64,000 nt of DNA. Origin: an uncultured Eubacteriales bacterium. GTDB lineage: Bacteria; Bacillota; Clostridia; Oscillospirales; Oscillospiraceae. The stretch covers positions 13,906 to 77,905 of the forward strand of contig URAZ01000015.1 in NCBI GenBank assembly GCA_900545925.1. Direction: 5' to 3'. This document shows positions 50,471-59,497 of the stretch, one piece after another; position 1 is the first letter of the stretch; every line of letters begins with the position of its first letter. A model generated the notes under the pieces. That model saw nothing but the letters and a program-made list of their open reading frames with translations, was not told the DNA's origin and searched no databases. The position numbers were made by a program, and so were the translations under genes.

Positions 50471-52377
50471 TGAAAGTCCCACAGATTTTTGACCGCAACA
50501 TGAAGCGCCTTGCGTTCCTTGACAACGCTGTTTCCGTCGGCTATTCGCTGGAAATCAATTCGTTATGGACGGCGACGTTTACGCTTCCGGCGGACGATGA
50601 CAAAAACGCCTATTGCCAGCCGTTGAATTTCGTTGAAATCTTTGACGGCGACGAAAGAATTGACCTGTTCCGCATCATTGGGGAAGATTTGGAGCGCAGC
50701 AACGGCGCGACGCGGTTCTATGACTGCGAACACGTCCTTGCTACGCTCCTGTCCGACGTGCTGTTTCAGTACCATCAATACGGCGGGGGCGGTATCAAAA
50801 CCGCCGACGTGCTGAACTACGTGCTTGCGCGGCAGACAACGCGCAACTGGGTTTTGGGCGATTGCGATTTCAAGCGGTATTTCGAGTACAACTGGGAAAA
50901 TTCGACGCTGCTTGCGGCGCTGTTCGCCGTGCCGGAATGCTTTGACAGCGAATATATGTGGACATGGGACACGACTGTTTACCCGTGGACGATTTCGCTT
51001 GTAACGCCGTCGGACACGATGAAAAGCGAAGTCCGATACGCGAAGAACATGACCTCGATGAAAAAGACCGTGGACGCATCCGGCATCGCAAACCGCATTT
51101 ATGCCCTCGGCTACGGCGAGGGCGTGAATCAGTTGACCATTGCGGGCGTGAACGGCGGCAAACCGTACGTCGAGGATGCAATGAGCATTCAGCAGTACGG
51201 GCTATGTTCGACCATTCTTGTAGACAGCCGGTATGAAGTCGCGGAAAACCTCAAGGGATACGCGGAACAGATGCTTGCGGAACTGAAAAACCCGTATGTA
51301 AGCTATGAGATCGGCGCAATCGACCTCCACAGGCTGACCGGCGACACGTTTTCAAAGTTCCGCCCCGGCGAGATCGTCCGCGTCGTGGACGAAGCCGACG
51401 GCATAAACCTCCGCACGCGCATTGTCAGCGTGGAGAAAAGCGACGCGCAGGGCGACCCCGGAAGCGTGACCGTTACCATTGCCAACAAGTCAAAGGACAT
51501 TGCAGGCAGCATTTCGGAACTGCAAAACCGCGCCCTCATCAACGAAACGTACGCGCAGGGCGCGACGAATCAGCAGATTTACAATTTCACGGACAACGCC
51601 GATGCAACGCATCCGGCGACGCTGAAACTATATATTTCTGATTCCGTCGTGCGTATCAACAAAATGCTGTTAAACATCCAGTTTGAAGCATTCCGCGCGT
51701 ATGAAAAAGCAATCGGCGGCGGTGGCGGGCAGACAACCTCCAGCGGTGGCGGGCAAACTACCTCGTCCGGCGGCGGTTCGACCACATCCAGCGGCGGCGG
51801 GTCTACAACCTCGTCCGGCGGCGGAACAACGTCATCGTCAACCAGTCTGCGCAGCAGCAACACAATCAATTCGTCTGATAACGGCGGCAGCGGCGGCGAA
51901 AATCACAATCACGGTCTTGCGCGCGGCGACCGCCTCGCGCTGATAGACTACAACGGCAATATCATCGGCGGAGTGAATTTCGTCCCGTCCGGCGCGCATA
52001 CGCATCCGGGGCATACGCATACCGTCGGTTCACACACGCATAGCGTCAGCGCGCACACGCATAGCGTCAGCGCCCATACGCACACGGTAAAGGCGCATAC
52101 GCACACGGTTCAAGATCATACACACAAAATCGAATTCGGCATCTATGAGGGCGCGCGGGCATCTTCGGCAACGATCAAGGTTGACGGCGTGGAAATCCCT
52201 GCCCCGGCATCGTATGACAATCTGGATATTGTCGAGTACCTGAAAACAGACGGCGGCGGCAAGATTCAGCGCAACGCATGGCATACGATTCAGATTTTAC
52301 CGAATTCCATGAGCCGCATTGTCGGCGCGGTATTCATGCAGACGTTCTGCAATTCGCGCGGCGGCGGCGATTACTAA
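50470..52377 (+). CDS. Tail-associated (Tal/Gp37-like) protein with Gly/Ser and His-Thr-His repeats
   Basis: A 635-residue protein. Residues ~1-370 are the siphovirus Tal/ReqiPepy6 Gp37-like hub region. A flexible GGG-(Q/S)TTSS repeat follows (~418-450). Then come seven or so HTH/HTHS-type repeats (~510-555) that in other phage fibres bind iron in a trimeric needle. A small beta-rich tip (IEFGIYEGARASSATIKVDGVEI) ends the protein. It would form the tail tip. Confidence 0.85.
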   Translation: MKVPQIFDRNMKRLAFLDNAVSVGYSLEINSLWTATFTLPADDDKNAYCQPLNFVEIFDGDERIDLFRIIGEDLERSNGATRFYDCEHVLATLLSDVLFQYHQYGGGGIKTADVLNYVLARQTTRNWVLGDCDFKRYFEYNWENSTLLAALFAVPECFDSEYMWTWDTTVYPWTISLVTPSDTMKSEVRYAKNMTSMKKTVDASGIANRIYALGYGEGVNQLTIAGVNGGKPYVEDAMSIQQYGLCSTILVDSRYEVAENLKGYAEQMLAELKNPYVSYEIGAIDLHRLTGDTFSKFRPGEIVRVVDEADGINLRTRIVSVEKSDAQGDPGSVTVTIANKSKDIAGSISELQNRALINETYAQGATNQQIYNFTDNADATHPATLKLYISDSVVRINKMLLNIQFEAFRAYEKAIGGGGGQTTSSGGGQTTSSGGGSTTSSGGGSTTSSGGGTTSSSTSLRSSNTINSSDNGGSGGENHNHGLARGDRLALIDYNGNIIGGVNFVPSGAHTHPGHTHTVGSHTHSVSAHTHSVSAHTHTVKAHTHTVQDHTHKIEFGIYEGARASSATIKVDGVEIPAPASYDNLDIVEYLKTDGGGKIQRNAWHTIQILPNSMSRIVGAVFMQTFCNSRGGGDY

Positions 52378-52393
52378 AACGGGAGGTTACGCA

Positions 52394-53248
52394 ATGGCAG
52401 AACTTGCAAAAATGTACCCGCCACAGGCGAACACGCCGGAAACGTCCCTGTCCGGCGCGCTGACGGCGGCGGGAACGACCGTAAACGTCGTTGACGGGAC
52501 AATGCTGCCGGATGCGCCGAACTTGCTGACAATCGGTGCAGACGGGTCTACGGCGGAAACTGTGCTGATGACCGAAAAGAGCGGGAACGTGCTGACCGTT
52601 GTACGCGGGCAGGACGGCACGACCGCGCGGGCGTGGTCTGCGGGCGACGTTATCGGCAGATATTTCACGGCGGCAGATCAGAAAGCAATGCAGGACAACA
52701 TTACAGCCCTGAACAACGGAAAAACGGAAAAGGTCACATCCCCGACGGATGGCAACCTCGTCGCGTTCGACGGCGCGACCGGCAAGCAAAAGGACAGCGG
52801 CAAAAAGCCGGGAGATTTCGCCGCCGCCAGCCACACGCACAGCGGGTACGTCGAAAAGGTTTCGTCCCCGGTTTCCGGCAACCTCGTCGCGTTCGACGGC
52901 ACGACCGGCAAGCAAAAGGACAGCGGCAAAAAGCCGGGAGATTTTGCCGCTGCCAGCCATTCACACAGCGGATATGCGCAGGCGCTTATTTTCCAGAACG
53001 TCAGTGTTGCAGCGTCCGCGTGGAGCAGCGACAGCACGTATGCAGCGTACCCGTACGCGGCGACACTGACGCTGCCGGGCGTGACCGCAAGCCACGTGCC
53101 GGAGGTTACGTTCGGGGCAACGGAAGCCGCATCCGGCATCTACGCGCCCGTCGCGCTGTCCGGCAGCGGTACGGTCAAAATCTACGCCGCGTCGAAACCG
53201 GCGGCGGCGATCACGCTGCAATCTATTTTGTGCATTAAGGCGGTGTAA
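52394..53248 (+). CDS. Tail fibre protein with tandem repeat
   Basis: A 284-residue fibre. The N-terminal part is an adaptor domain (LSGALTAAGTTVNVVDGTMLPDAP). Two 42-residue tandem repeats follow (52730-52855 and 52856-52981; SGNLVAFDGTTGKQKDSGKKPG core), each ending in SHTHSGY or SHSHSGY. A C-terminal beta domain follows. It lies between the tail tip and the DGR target, so it likely carries or supports the receptor-binding tip. Confidence 0.8.
   Translation: MAELAKMYPPQANTPETSLSGALTAAGTTVNVVDGTMLPDAPNLLTIGADGSTAETVLMTEKSGNVLTVVRGQDGTTARAWSAGDVIGRYFTAADQKAMQDNITALNNGKTEKVTSPTDGNLVAFDGATGKQKDSGKKPGDFAAASHTHSGYVEKVSSPVSGNLVAFDGTTGKQKDSGKKPGDFAAASHSHSGYAQALIFQNVSVAASAWSSDSTYAAYPYAATLTLPGVTASHVPEVTFGATEAASGIYAPVALSGSGTVKIYAASKPAAAITLQSILCIKAV
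52730..52981 (+). repeat. Two tandem 126-bp coding repeats
   Basis: 52730-52855 and 52856-52981 are highly alike and in frame within the tail fibre gene. Confidence 0.85.
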
Positions 53249-53251
53249 AAC

Positions 53252-54502
53252 ATGATCGGAAAAACAAACGCATTATCGGCGGCGGGGGTGGAATTATCCC
53301 TTGTCGTTTCTGTTACATCCGGCGCGGCAGTAACCGCGACGAAAAGCGGCAAGACCGTCACAGGCACGGCGGCGGGCGGCTCTTGCGTTCTGAAACTGCC
53401 GGAGGCGGGTACGTGGAGCGTGTCGGCAACGCTGAACGGGCAGACCTCCAACACGCAAAGCGTGTCCGTAAAAGACAGCTACGCCGTGTCCCTGACGTTC
53501 TTTAGCGCGACGATCACGGTAACGGTCGATTCCGGCGCATCCGTCGCGTTGAAAAAGGACGGCGTAACAGTCCAGACAAAGACCAGCACGGGGACGGCGG
53601 TATTTACCGTAACGGAAACCGGCACATATACAATCGTCGCCACAAAGAGCGGGCAGAGCGTCAGCGGCACGGTCAACGTCGTATCCAGCACGACAACGTA
53701 CGCGCTGACCCTCTCTTTTGTTTCGTCTACGCTGAACAATAACGAATGGAGCGTCATCAAGTCCGTATCTGATGCAGGACAGGGCGCGTCCTATTGGAGC
53801 ATTGGCGACCGCAAGGCGGTCACGCTGAACGGCACAGTCGGCGCGTTGACATTATCCAACGTCACGACGTATGTGTTCATCATCGGATTCAATCACAATT
53901 CCAGCGTCGAGGGCGCAAACCGCATTCATTTCCAGTTAGGCAAAACGGCGCTGTCCGGCGGCACAGACGTTGCGCTATGCGACAGCAAATATAATTCGCA
54001 AGTATCCGCGACGGGCTATTTTTCCATGAACAGCAGCGGAACAAACTCCGGCGGATGGAACTCGTCGCAGATGCGCACAAAAATTTGTGGTACAAGCCTG
54101 TCAAGCTATTCCGGCACGATCATTGCGGTCATCCCGGCAGCGCTCCGCGCGGTGCTGAAATCTGTGACGAAGTACACGGACAACACAGGCAACAGCAGCG
54201 CCGCAAGCGCGGTGACAGCGACCACAGATTACTTTTTCCTGTTATCGGAATACGAAGTATTCGGGTCTACCACTTACGCAAACAGCAACGAAGCCAGCAA
54301 ACAGGCGCAGTATTCGTATTACAGCGCCGGAAACAGCAAGGTCAAATACAATCACAGCGCGACAAGTACAGCCGTTTTTTGGTGGCTCCGTTCCCCGGGT
54401 GCCAGCAATTCCGCGGGTTTCGTGAATGTGGGTCCTGACGGCTCGGTCTACGACATCTACGCGGTCTACTCGTTTGGCTTTGCCCCCGGCTTTTGTGTAT
54501 AA
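53252..54502 (+). CDS. DGR target protein 1: tail receptor-binding protein with C-terminal variable region
   Basis: A 416-residue protein. Residues ~1-75 and ~76-150 are two Ig/PEGA-like beta domains (GKTVTGTAAGGSCVLKLPEAGTW; VTETGTYTIVATKSG). Residues ~155-416 form a DUF6273-type domain related to the C-type lectin-like variable proteins of DGRs (SVSATGYFSMNSSG, FLLSEYEVFG, FWWLRSP). VR1 covers residues ~372-415. Twelve residues differ from the template reading. The ATG follows the previous stop by 3 nt. It is the most likely receptor-binding tip. Confidence 0.9.
   Translation: MIGKTNALSAAGVELSLVVSVTSGAAVTATKSGKTVTGTAAGGSCVLKLPEAGTWSVSATLNGQTSNTQSVSVKDSYAVSLTFFSATITVTVDSGASVALKKDGVTVQTKTSTGTAVFTVTETGTYTIVATKSGQSVSGTVNVVSSTTTYALTLSFVSSTLNNNEWSVIKSVSDAGQGASYWSIGDRKAVTLNGTVGALTLSNVTTYVFIIGFNHNSSVEGANRIHFQLGKTALSGGTDVALCDSKYNSQVSATGYFSMNSSGTNSGGWNSSQMRTKICGTSLSSYSGTIIAVIPAALRAVLKSVTKYTDNTGNSSAASAVTATTDYFFLLSEYEVFGSTTYANSNEASKQAQYSYYSAGNSKVKYNHSATSTAVFWWLRSPGASNSAGFVNVGPDGSVYDIYAVYSFGFAPGFCV
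54366..54496 (+). repeat. DGR variable repeat 1 (VR1)
   Basis: Aligns without gaps to TR 54990-55120 (offset 624). I count 19 differences, all at template adenines (to G, T or C). Non-adenine positions are identical throughout. The divergence after 54496 marks the end of the mutable region. Confidence 0.95.
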
Positions 54503-54541
54503 TTCGGAATTCAAGCCTTGCGCCCTCAATGGGCGCACAGG
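54501..54541 (+). other. VR1 downstream block and hairpin
   Basis: AATTCGGAATTCAA (54501-54514) then TGCGCCC (54519-54525), loop TCAAT, GGGCGCA (54531-54537); the stem extends by CCT/AGG beyond a bulged C at 54538. Same block and loop as at VR2; absent after TR. Confidence 0.85.
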
Positions 54542-54558
54542 CGGCAGGAGGTCACGAA

Positions 54559-54957
54559 ATGTCAGTACCGAAGTCACGACGCGGAGAAAGCCCGGCGGAG
54601 TATATCAACCTCGCCCGCGAAATCTACGTTTTCACGTACAACCGCGTCAGAATCTTACCGAAAAGCTACACGTTCTATTTCTCGCTGCCGCTTTACAATG
54701 CGGCGCGCGAGGCGTACCGGCTTATCAAGACGGCAAATCTGATTTACATTCACAACGACGCAGACAAGCAGAACCGCAAGGAATTGTACGAACGGGCGCA
54801 AGGCTATTACAATTCCATGCTGGACGTGCTTGACCTTGCGTATATGAATGTCAACCATGAAAAATTGCCGTCGAACGTCCTGAAAGAATGGGTCAAGCTG
54901 ATAACCGACGAACTCGCACAAATATCAAAGATCAAGCGGAGCGACAAAGCGCGATAG
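54559..54957 (+). CDS. avd: Avd-like accessory variability protein
   Basis: A 132-residue, basic, all-helical protein (EYINLAREIYVFTYNRVRILPKSY; RLIKTANLIYIHNDAD) that fits the Avd/four-helix-bundle family. In DGRs this protein binds the reverse transcriptase and template RNA for cDNA synthesis. ATG 54559 is set by AGGAGG nine bases upstream; an upstream in-frame start lacks one. It lies in its standard place between target gene and TR. Confidence 0.88.
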   Translation: MSVPKSRRGESPAEYINLAREIYVFTYNRVRILPKSYTFYFSLPLYNAAREAYRLIKTANLIYIHNDADKQNRKELYERAQGYYNSMLDVLDLAYMNVNHEKLPSNVLKEWVKLITDELAQISKIKRSDKAR

Positions 54958-54989
54958 CGCGCCGCCCTGCATGATTTGGGTTATATTCC

Positions 54990-55120
54990 GTACAGCCGTT
55001 AATTGGTGGCTCCGTTCCCCGAATGCCAGCAATTCCGCGAATTTCGTGAATGTGAATACTGACGGCACGGTCAACAACAACAACGCGAACTACTCGAATG
55101 GCTTTGCCCCCGGATTTTGT
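54990..55120 (+). repeat. DGR template repeat (TR)
   Basis: This non-coding copy has AAC/AAT codons at the positions that vary in VR1 and VR2, including four AAC in a row (55072-55083). It is followed by GGACATAGG and the RNA spacer leading to the reverse transcriptase. The hairpin of the VRs is missing here. Confidence 0.95.
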
Positions 55121-55349
55121 ATGGACATAGGGCAGACCGATTAGCCGACAGGCAAAAGCAGTCCCTATACAAAAGGGGAATATAACCCCTCTGACGGCAT
55201 CCGCCGCCGGACAAACATATACCACGATACGGAAAGCCGGACGCTACTTGCATGGACGTGGGGCGCGCGTTCCCTGCGTTTTCATGGCTACGCCGTTACG
55301 CATTTTAGACAGCGCGACAAGAAAGAAATGTACGAGGTATCATTTTCCC

Positions 55350-56498
55350 ATGAACAGCACAGAAAGGCACGAAGCGCGGTATCAGCGGCGCAAAGCCGCG
55401 CGCATAGAGAAGAAAGCAAAAGCGTTGAAAGAATTCGGGGATTTCGGCGCGGTGTTTTCTTTTGACCATCTTTACGCATCATACCGCGCGTCTATCAAGG
55501 GCGTTGGGTGGAAAGCAAGCACACAGCGTTATAAATCGTCCGCCCTCGCCCACATCGCAAAGACGCAGGAAGAATTACTGACCGGAAAATATCGGTCGCG
55601 TGGATTTTACGAATTTGATCTTGTAGAACGGGGCAAGCCGCGCCACATCCGAAGCGTTCACATTTCCGAACGTGTTGTGCAGCGCTGCTTATGCGATTAC
55701 TGCCTCGTCCCTGCATTATCAAAGTCGTTTATCTACGACAATGGCGCAAGCCTGCCCGGAAAAGGCTATGACTTCGCCGTATCCCGCGTGACGCGGTTTC
55801 TTGCAGATCATTACCGCCGGTACGGAAACGAGGGCTATGCCCTGATTTTCGATTTCTCAAAGTATTTTGACACGGCGCATCACGAACCGATATTTGAACA
55901 ATTCCGGCGCAGCGGAATCGACGGCAACCTCGTCCGCTTATCGGAATATTTTATTTCAAACTTCGGGGACGTGGGGTTAGGGCTTGGCAGTCAGGTTTCA
56001 CAGATTGCCGCGCTTGCCTTGCCGAACAAGATCGACCATTTCATAAAAGACGTTCTGCGCATGAAACGGTACGTCCGATACATGGATGACGGTTGCATTA
56101 TCGACCGGTCAAAGAAGCGGCTCGAAAGCTGCCTGCATCATTTGCGGCGGCTCTGCGCCGCGCACGGTATCCGCCTGAACGAAAAGAAAACGCAGATCAT
56201 CAAATTGACGCGCGGATTCTCTTTTGTAAAGGTACGTTTCCGATACGGAAGAACCGGCAAGATCGTCCGCAAAGCGACGTATCAGGGCATTCGGCACATG
56301 ATGCAGAAATTGAAGATTTTCCGAAGATGGGTAGACCGGGGCAGGATGGCAGCGGCGGACGTAGCAGCTTCCGTCACATCATGGCTCGGTCACATGAGAA
56401 GATTTCACTCCTACTTTGCCGTACAAAAGGTATTGCGGCAGTACAATCAACTGTTTCCGGGAGGTACGTATGGACTACATCACTTACAAACGGTATAA
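55350..56498 (+). CDS. DGR reverse transcriptase
   Basis: A 382-residue reverse transcriptase with no other domain. The catalytic aspartates are D168 (FDFSKYFD) and the YMDD motif (244-247). LGSQVSQ at 212-218 has the GxxxSQ form found in DGR enzymes, unlike the QGxxxSP of other RTs. ATG 55350 is chosen from the family N-terminus (MNSTERHEARYQRRKA); upstream in-frame codons lack a ribosome binding site. It reverse-transcribes TR RNA with errors at adenines. The gap 55121-55349 is TR-RT spacer with no gene. Confidence 0.95.
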   Translation: MNSTERHEARYQRRKAARIEKKAKALKEFGDFGAVFSFDHLYASYRASIKGVGWKASTQRYKSSALAHIAKTQEELLTGKYRSRGFYEFDLVERGKPRHIRSVHISERVVQRCLCDYCLVPALSKSFIYDNGASLPGKGYDFAVSRVTRFLADHYRRYGNEGYALIFDFSKYFDTAHHEPIFEQFRRSGIDGNLVRLSEYFISNFGDVGLGLGSQVSQIAALALPNKIDHFIKDVLRMKRYVRYMDDGCIIDRSKKRLESCLHHLRRLCAAHGIRLNEKKTQIIKLTRGFSFVKVRFRYGRTGKIVRKATYQGIRHMMQKLKIFRRWVDRGRMAAADVAASVTSWLGHMRRFHSYFAVQKVLRQYNQLFPGGTYGLHHLQTV

Positions 56499-56850
56499 GG
56501 GCAGCGGAATCGGCGGCTATTTCAACCTTCGCCACGGAACAAAGGTAACGGAAAACGGCGGATTCCTTCACGCCCCGGACGGGCGCGGTATCTGCGCCGT
56601 GACCAGCGAGGACGGCTGGGAACATTTCAGACCAGACACGCCGGAGGGCGCATACCGGCAAAAGCTGCTTGACAAGCTGTACCGATTCTATATCAGCGGC
56701 AAGGGCGATGCGGCGGCGGATTTTACCGCCGAACGCTTCCCGGACGCTGATAATTATTACTGGAAAAACCTCTTGCGCACAATGCCCACGCCGAAGCTGA
56801 CGGCGTTTTATTCTGCGCGGCTCGGACAGCCGCCGAAAATGGAGGGATAA
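56470..56850 (+). CDS. Hypothetical protein overlapping the RT gene
   Basis: A 126-residue aromatic-rich protein (MDYITYKRYKGSGIGGYFNLRHG). Its ATG lies 29 nt inside the end of the RT gene, with GGAGG upstream, so it is probably co-translated with it. I do not recognise the family. A DGR-related or tail function are both possible. Confidence 0.75.
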   Translation: MDYITYKRYKGSGIGGYFNLRHGTKVTENGGFLHAPDGRGICAVTSEDGWEHFRPDTPEGAYRQKLLDKLYRFYISGKGDAAADFTAERFPDADNYYWKNLLRTMPTPKLTAFYSARLGQPPKMEG

Positions 56851-56853
56851 CGT

Positions 56854-57168
56854 ATGTATCAGATCAAACAGAACGGCAGCGTCATCGGTTATTCGGATGA
56901 CGTTATTTTTGTCCGCCTGCATGAAAACGGGTGCTATGTCCCGTGTGAGCGGGCGCAGGCAGGCGGCTTTTGTGTGAAAGTCCCGGTTGACTACACAGAA
57001 GAAAACGGGGAAACGAAAACACGCCTTGAAGATTTCGTGTATAAGTTTTCTGACGATGATCTACTCGGCATCGAACCGACGGCGACCGTGGAGCAATTCA
57101 GCGGCGCGTTGATGCTTGCTGAATCCGACAAGGTTATGAACATCCTGTTAGGAGGTACGGACGAATGA
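56854..57168 (+). CDS. Hypothetical phage protein
   Basis: A 104-residue protein (VIFVRLHENGCYVPCERAQAGGFCVKV), probably structural; similar proteins lie downstream of tail fibres in related prophages. It overlaps the next gene by 4 nt. Confidence 0.7.
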   Translation: MYQIKQNGSVIGYSDDVIFVRLHENGCYVPCERAQAGGFCVKVPVDYTEENGETKTRLEDFVYKFSDDDLLGIEPTATVEQFSGALMLAESDKVMNILLGGTDE

Positions 57169-57581
57169 TTACAGTAGAGCGCGCAAAGAAACTCCGCGCC
57201 GTCATCGAACAGGGCGTTGCGGCTCTGAATCTGGATAATGCCGCAGCGCTGGATTGCGTCGAACTATTCCCTGCATGGGAAAACGGAACGGCTTATATTG
57301 TCGGACAGCGGCGGCAATTCGGCGGTAAATTGTATAGCTGCATTCTCGCACATACGTCACAGGCTGATTGGACTCCGCCTGCCGCCGTGTCGCTCTGGTC
57401 GCCGGTGACGATCAATCCAGAAACGGGCTATGACGAATGGAAACAGCCGACGGGCGCACATGACGCATACAACAAGGGCGACCGCGTCGTTTATAACGGC
57501 AAGGTCTATGAAAGCTTGATTGACGGAAATACATGGTCGCCGGATACATACCCCGCAGGCTGGAAAGAGGTTGCAACATGA
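57165..57581 (+). CDS. Carbohydrate-binding module protein (CBM5/12-like)
   Basis: A 138-residue protein. Two copies of a chitin-binding-type module, W..GTAYIVGQRRQFGGKLYSC (~54-90) and YNKGDRVVYNGKVYESLIDGNTWSP (~105-135), show the aromatic sugar-binding pattern. It probably decorates the tail and helps bind cell wall glycans. It overlaps the next gene by 4 nt. Confidence 0.8.
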   Translation: MITVERAKKLRAVIEQGVAALNLDNAAALDCVELFPAWENGTAYIVGQRRQFGGKLYSCILAHTSQADWTPPAAVSLWSPVTINPETGYDEWKQPTGAHDAYNKGDRVVYNGKVYESLIDGNTWSPDTYPAGWKEVAT

Positions 57582-57793
57582 CGCGCGCGATCTACACCGC
57601 CGCAAAGGACGGCAAGGTTATTGCGCAGCGCGACGCGCTGATATGGGTGCGGCTGACCGCGCCCGGTATGTATGCCGTCTGCGGAGAAGCGGACGGCGAG
57701 GGCGTTCTGATTGATGGAACGATTTACCACGTGCGCGGTTGTCCCATTTTGCCGGGGAAAGAAACCGTGACGCTTGACTACATCGAACAATAA
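57578..57793 (+). CDS. Hypothetical phage protein
   Basis: A 71-residue beta-rich protein (GVLIDGTIYHVRGC), probably a small tail or decoration protein. The family is not recognised. Confidence 0.65.
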   Translation: MTRAIYTAAKDGKVIAQRDALIWVRLTAPGMYAVCGEADGEGVLIDGTIYHVRGCPILPGKETVTLDYIEQ

Positions 57794-57806
57794 CGGAGGG
57801 TGCATT

Positions 57807-58106
57807 ATGAATTGGAGCGTGATTATCGGCATTTTTGGAACGCTTGCGGGGTTTGCGCTGTCATATCTTGCGTTTGCGAGGAACAGCAAAAAAGACAGTA
57901 CCGACGCGGGCAAGGAGTCCGGGACGGTGCTGACCGAAATCGGCTATATCAAGGCGAACACGGATGACATTAAGCGCAAGCAGGAAAAACAGGACGAAAC
58001 GCTTGTGAAGATGACAGAGCGTGTTGTGAAGCTGGAGGGCGACAGCGCCCGCACGAACAAGCGGCTTGAAATTCTGGAGTCCCACGATTACGGGGGCAAC
58101 AAATGA
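57807..58106 (+). CDS. XhlA-like membrane-associated coiled-coil protein
   Basis: A 99-residue protein with an N-terminal membrane helix (VIIGIFGTLAGFALSYLAF) and a coiled coil (DDIKRKQEKQDETLVKMTERV). This is XhlA-like, although XhlA often has the helix at the other end. It probably takes part in lysis with the holins that follow. It overlaps the next gene by 4 nt. Confidence 0.7.
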   Translation: MNWSVIIGIFGTLAGFALSYLAFARNSKKDSTDAGKESGTVLTEIGYIKANTDDIKRKQEKQDETLVKMTERVVKLEGDSARTNKRLEILESHDYGGNK

Positions 58107-58429
58107 CCATAAAACGCGCCCAGCGGCGCATGAAGATCAAAGCAGCGTTTGCCGCAGCATGGGAGTTTGTAAAAGGCTATCTGTCATTTAGCAAACTTCT
58201 TTGCTACGGCGTTTTGTTGATTGACTATAAAACGACATCGACAACGCTGGATTTATGCTATATCGCAGTCGCAAACAACTATACGGGCAGCTTGCCGTAT
58301 TTGACTGCGCTGATAGCGTTATTGCAGGCGGCTACTGCTACGGTGCTGTCTTTTGCCCTGAACAAAAGCAAGGCAGAAAACACGGCGGGCGGTATCGTGT
58401 ACGAAACCACACTGAAACGGGACTGTTAA
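58103..58429 (+). CDS. Holin-like membrane protein
   Basis: A 108-residue protein with a basic start and two hydrophobic segments (~32-44 and ~66-88). Its place before the holin and the amidase suggests a role in lysis. Confidence 0.65.
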   Translation: MTIKRAQRRMKIKAAFAAAWEFVKGYLSFSKLLCYGVLLIDYKTTSTTLDLCYIAVANNYTGSLPYLTALIALLQAATATVLSFALNKSKAENTAGGIVYETTLKRDC

Positions 58430-58443
58430 AAGGAGGAAAGCAC

Positions 58444-58653
58444 ATGAACGAAATCATTCTGAAACGAATCGGCGCGCTTTTGAGCGTCAAAAGCATTGTG
58501 ACGCTTGCGCTGACGGCGGTATTCGCGTACTTAGCCGTTACGAAGCAGATCAGTCAAGAATTCATGGTCGTTTATACGGTCGTGATTGCGTTCTACTTCG
58601 GAACGCAGACGCAGAAGATCAGCGACGCAGTAGAAAGCAAGGGGGCGCAATAA
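58444..58653 (+). CDS. Holin
   Basis: A 69-residue protein with two membrane helices (SIVTLALTAVFAYLAV and FMVVYTVVIAFYFG) and a charged end, the usual holin layout. AAAGGAGG precedes it. It overlaps the endolysin start by 1 nt. Confidence 0.8.
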   Translation: MNEIILKRIGALLSVKSIVTLALTAVFAYLAVTKQISQEFMVVYTVVIAFYFGTQTQKISDAVESKGAQ

Positions 58654-59450
58654 TGCCCCTGACAGTTGAACAGCGGCTTATCAGCCGCAATTTCAGGCGA
58701 TGCACGGGGCAGCGGAAAATTGAATACATCGTGATTCATTATTTCGGTTCGCTCGGTACGGCGGCAGCAGTTGCAAACTATTTCAATACGCCGGGTATTC
58801 AGGCATCCGCGCATTATTGCTTAGACGAAGGAAGCACGGTCTATCAGTGCGTCGAGGACAACAATATTGCTTGGCATTGCGGCACATCCGGGGCATACGT
58901 TCACCCACGATGCAGGAATGAAAACAGTATCGGCATTGAAGTCCGACCGTATAAGCTGGACAAATCTACGGCGCGTTCCGCAGCGCCCGCAGATTGGTAT
59001 TTCCCGCCGGAGATCGTGGACAACCTTGTTGTATTCACACAAATGCTGATGCAGAAATACAACGTCCCGCTTGAAAACGTCGTGCGGCATTACGACGTTA
59101 CGGGGAAATGGTGTCCGCGTCCGTGGATGGGCGACGATACGAACACCTATTACGGCACGTCCGGCAATGAACAATGGAAGAAATTCAAGGAACGGTTATC
59201 CGGGGAGGAATTGGACATGAACATTGAAGAAGCACGGAAACAGTTGACCTCTTGCGCCGACACGGGCGACACGCCCTCCGCATGGGCGCGCGACGCGGCG
59301 GAATTCTGCAAGCGAAAGGGCATTTTCAACGGCGACGGCGCGGGCAATTATGGGTGGCAGCAGCCCATTACGCGCGAAGCCGTCGCGCAGATTCTTTACA
59401 ACGCTTTTGAAAGCGCGGGTATGCTTGACGCTATCCCGGACAAAAAATAA
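58653..59450 (+). CDS. Endolysin: N-acetylmuramoyl-L-alanine amidase
   Basis: A 265-residue lysin. Residues 1-~170 are an amidase_2 domain with zinc ligands in VIHYFG and VRHYDVTGKWCPRPW. The C-terminal ~70 residues have an SLH-like motif (WARDAAEFCKRKGIFNGDG, PITREAVAQILYNAF) for wall binding. It cleaves the bond between muramic acid and L-alanine of peptidoglycan. A strong bidirectional hairpin terminator follows. Confidence 0.93.
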   Translation: MPLTVEQRLISRNFRRCTGQRKIEYIVIHYFGSLGTAAAVANYFNTPGIQASAHYCLDEGSTVYQCVEDNNIAWHCGTSGAYVHPRCRNENSIGIEVRPYKLDKSTARSAAPADWYFPPEIVDNLVVFTQMLMQKYNVPLENVVRHYDVTGKWCPRPWMGDDTNTYYGTSGNEQWKKFKERLSGEELDMNIEEARKQLTSCADTGDTPSAWARDAAEFCKRKGIFNGDGAGNYGWQQPITREAVAQILYNAFESAGMLDAIPDKK

Positions 59451-59453
59451 TTT

Positions 59454-59489
59454 GAGCGGGCGGGGATTTGATTCCCCGCCCGCTCTTTT
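59454..59489. terminator. Terminator between lysis and lysogeny genes
   Basis: GAGCGGGCGGGGA pairs with TCCCCGCCCGCTC, then TTTT. It separates the convergent endolysin and HIRAN-like genes. Confidence 0.95.
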
Positions 59490-59497
59490 CGTTTTCG

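Noticed and set aside
55001..55140. TR as a coding region
   Set aside because: It can be read as a DUF6273-like tail, but has no start or upstream frame; its asparagine-rich reading is the expected look of a DGR template.
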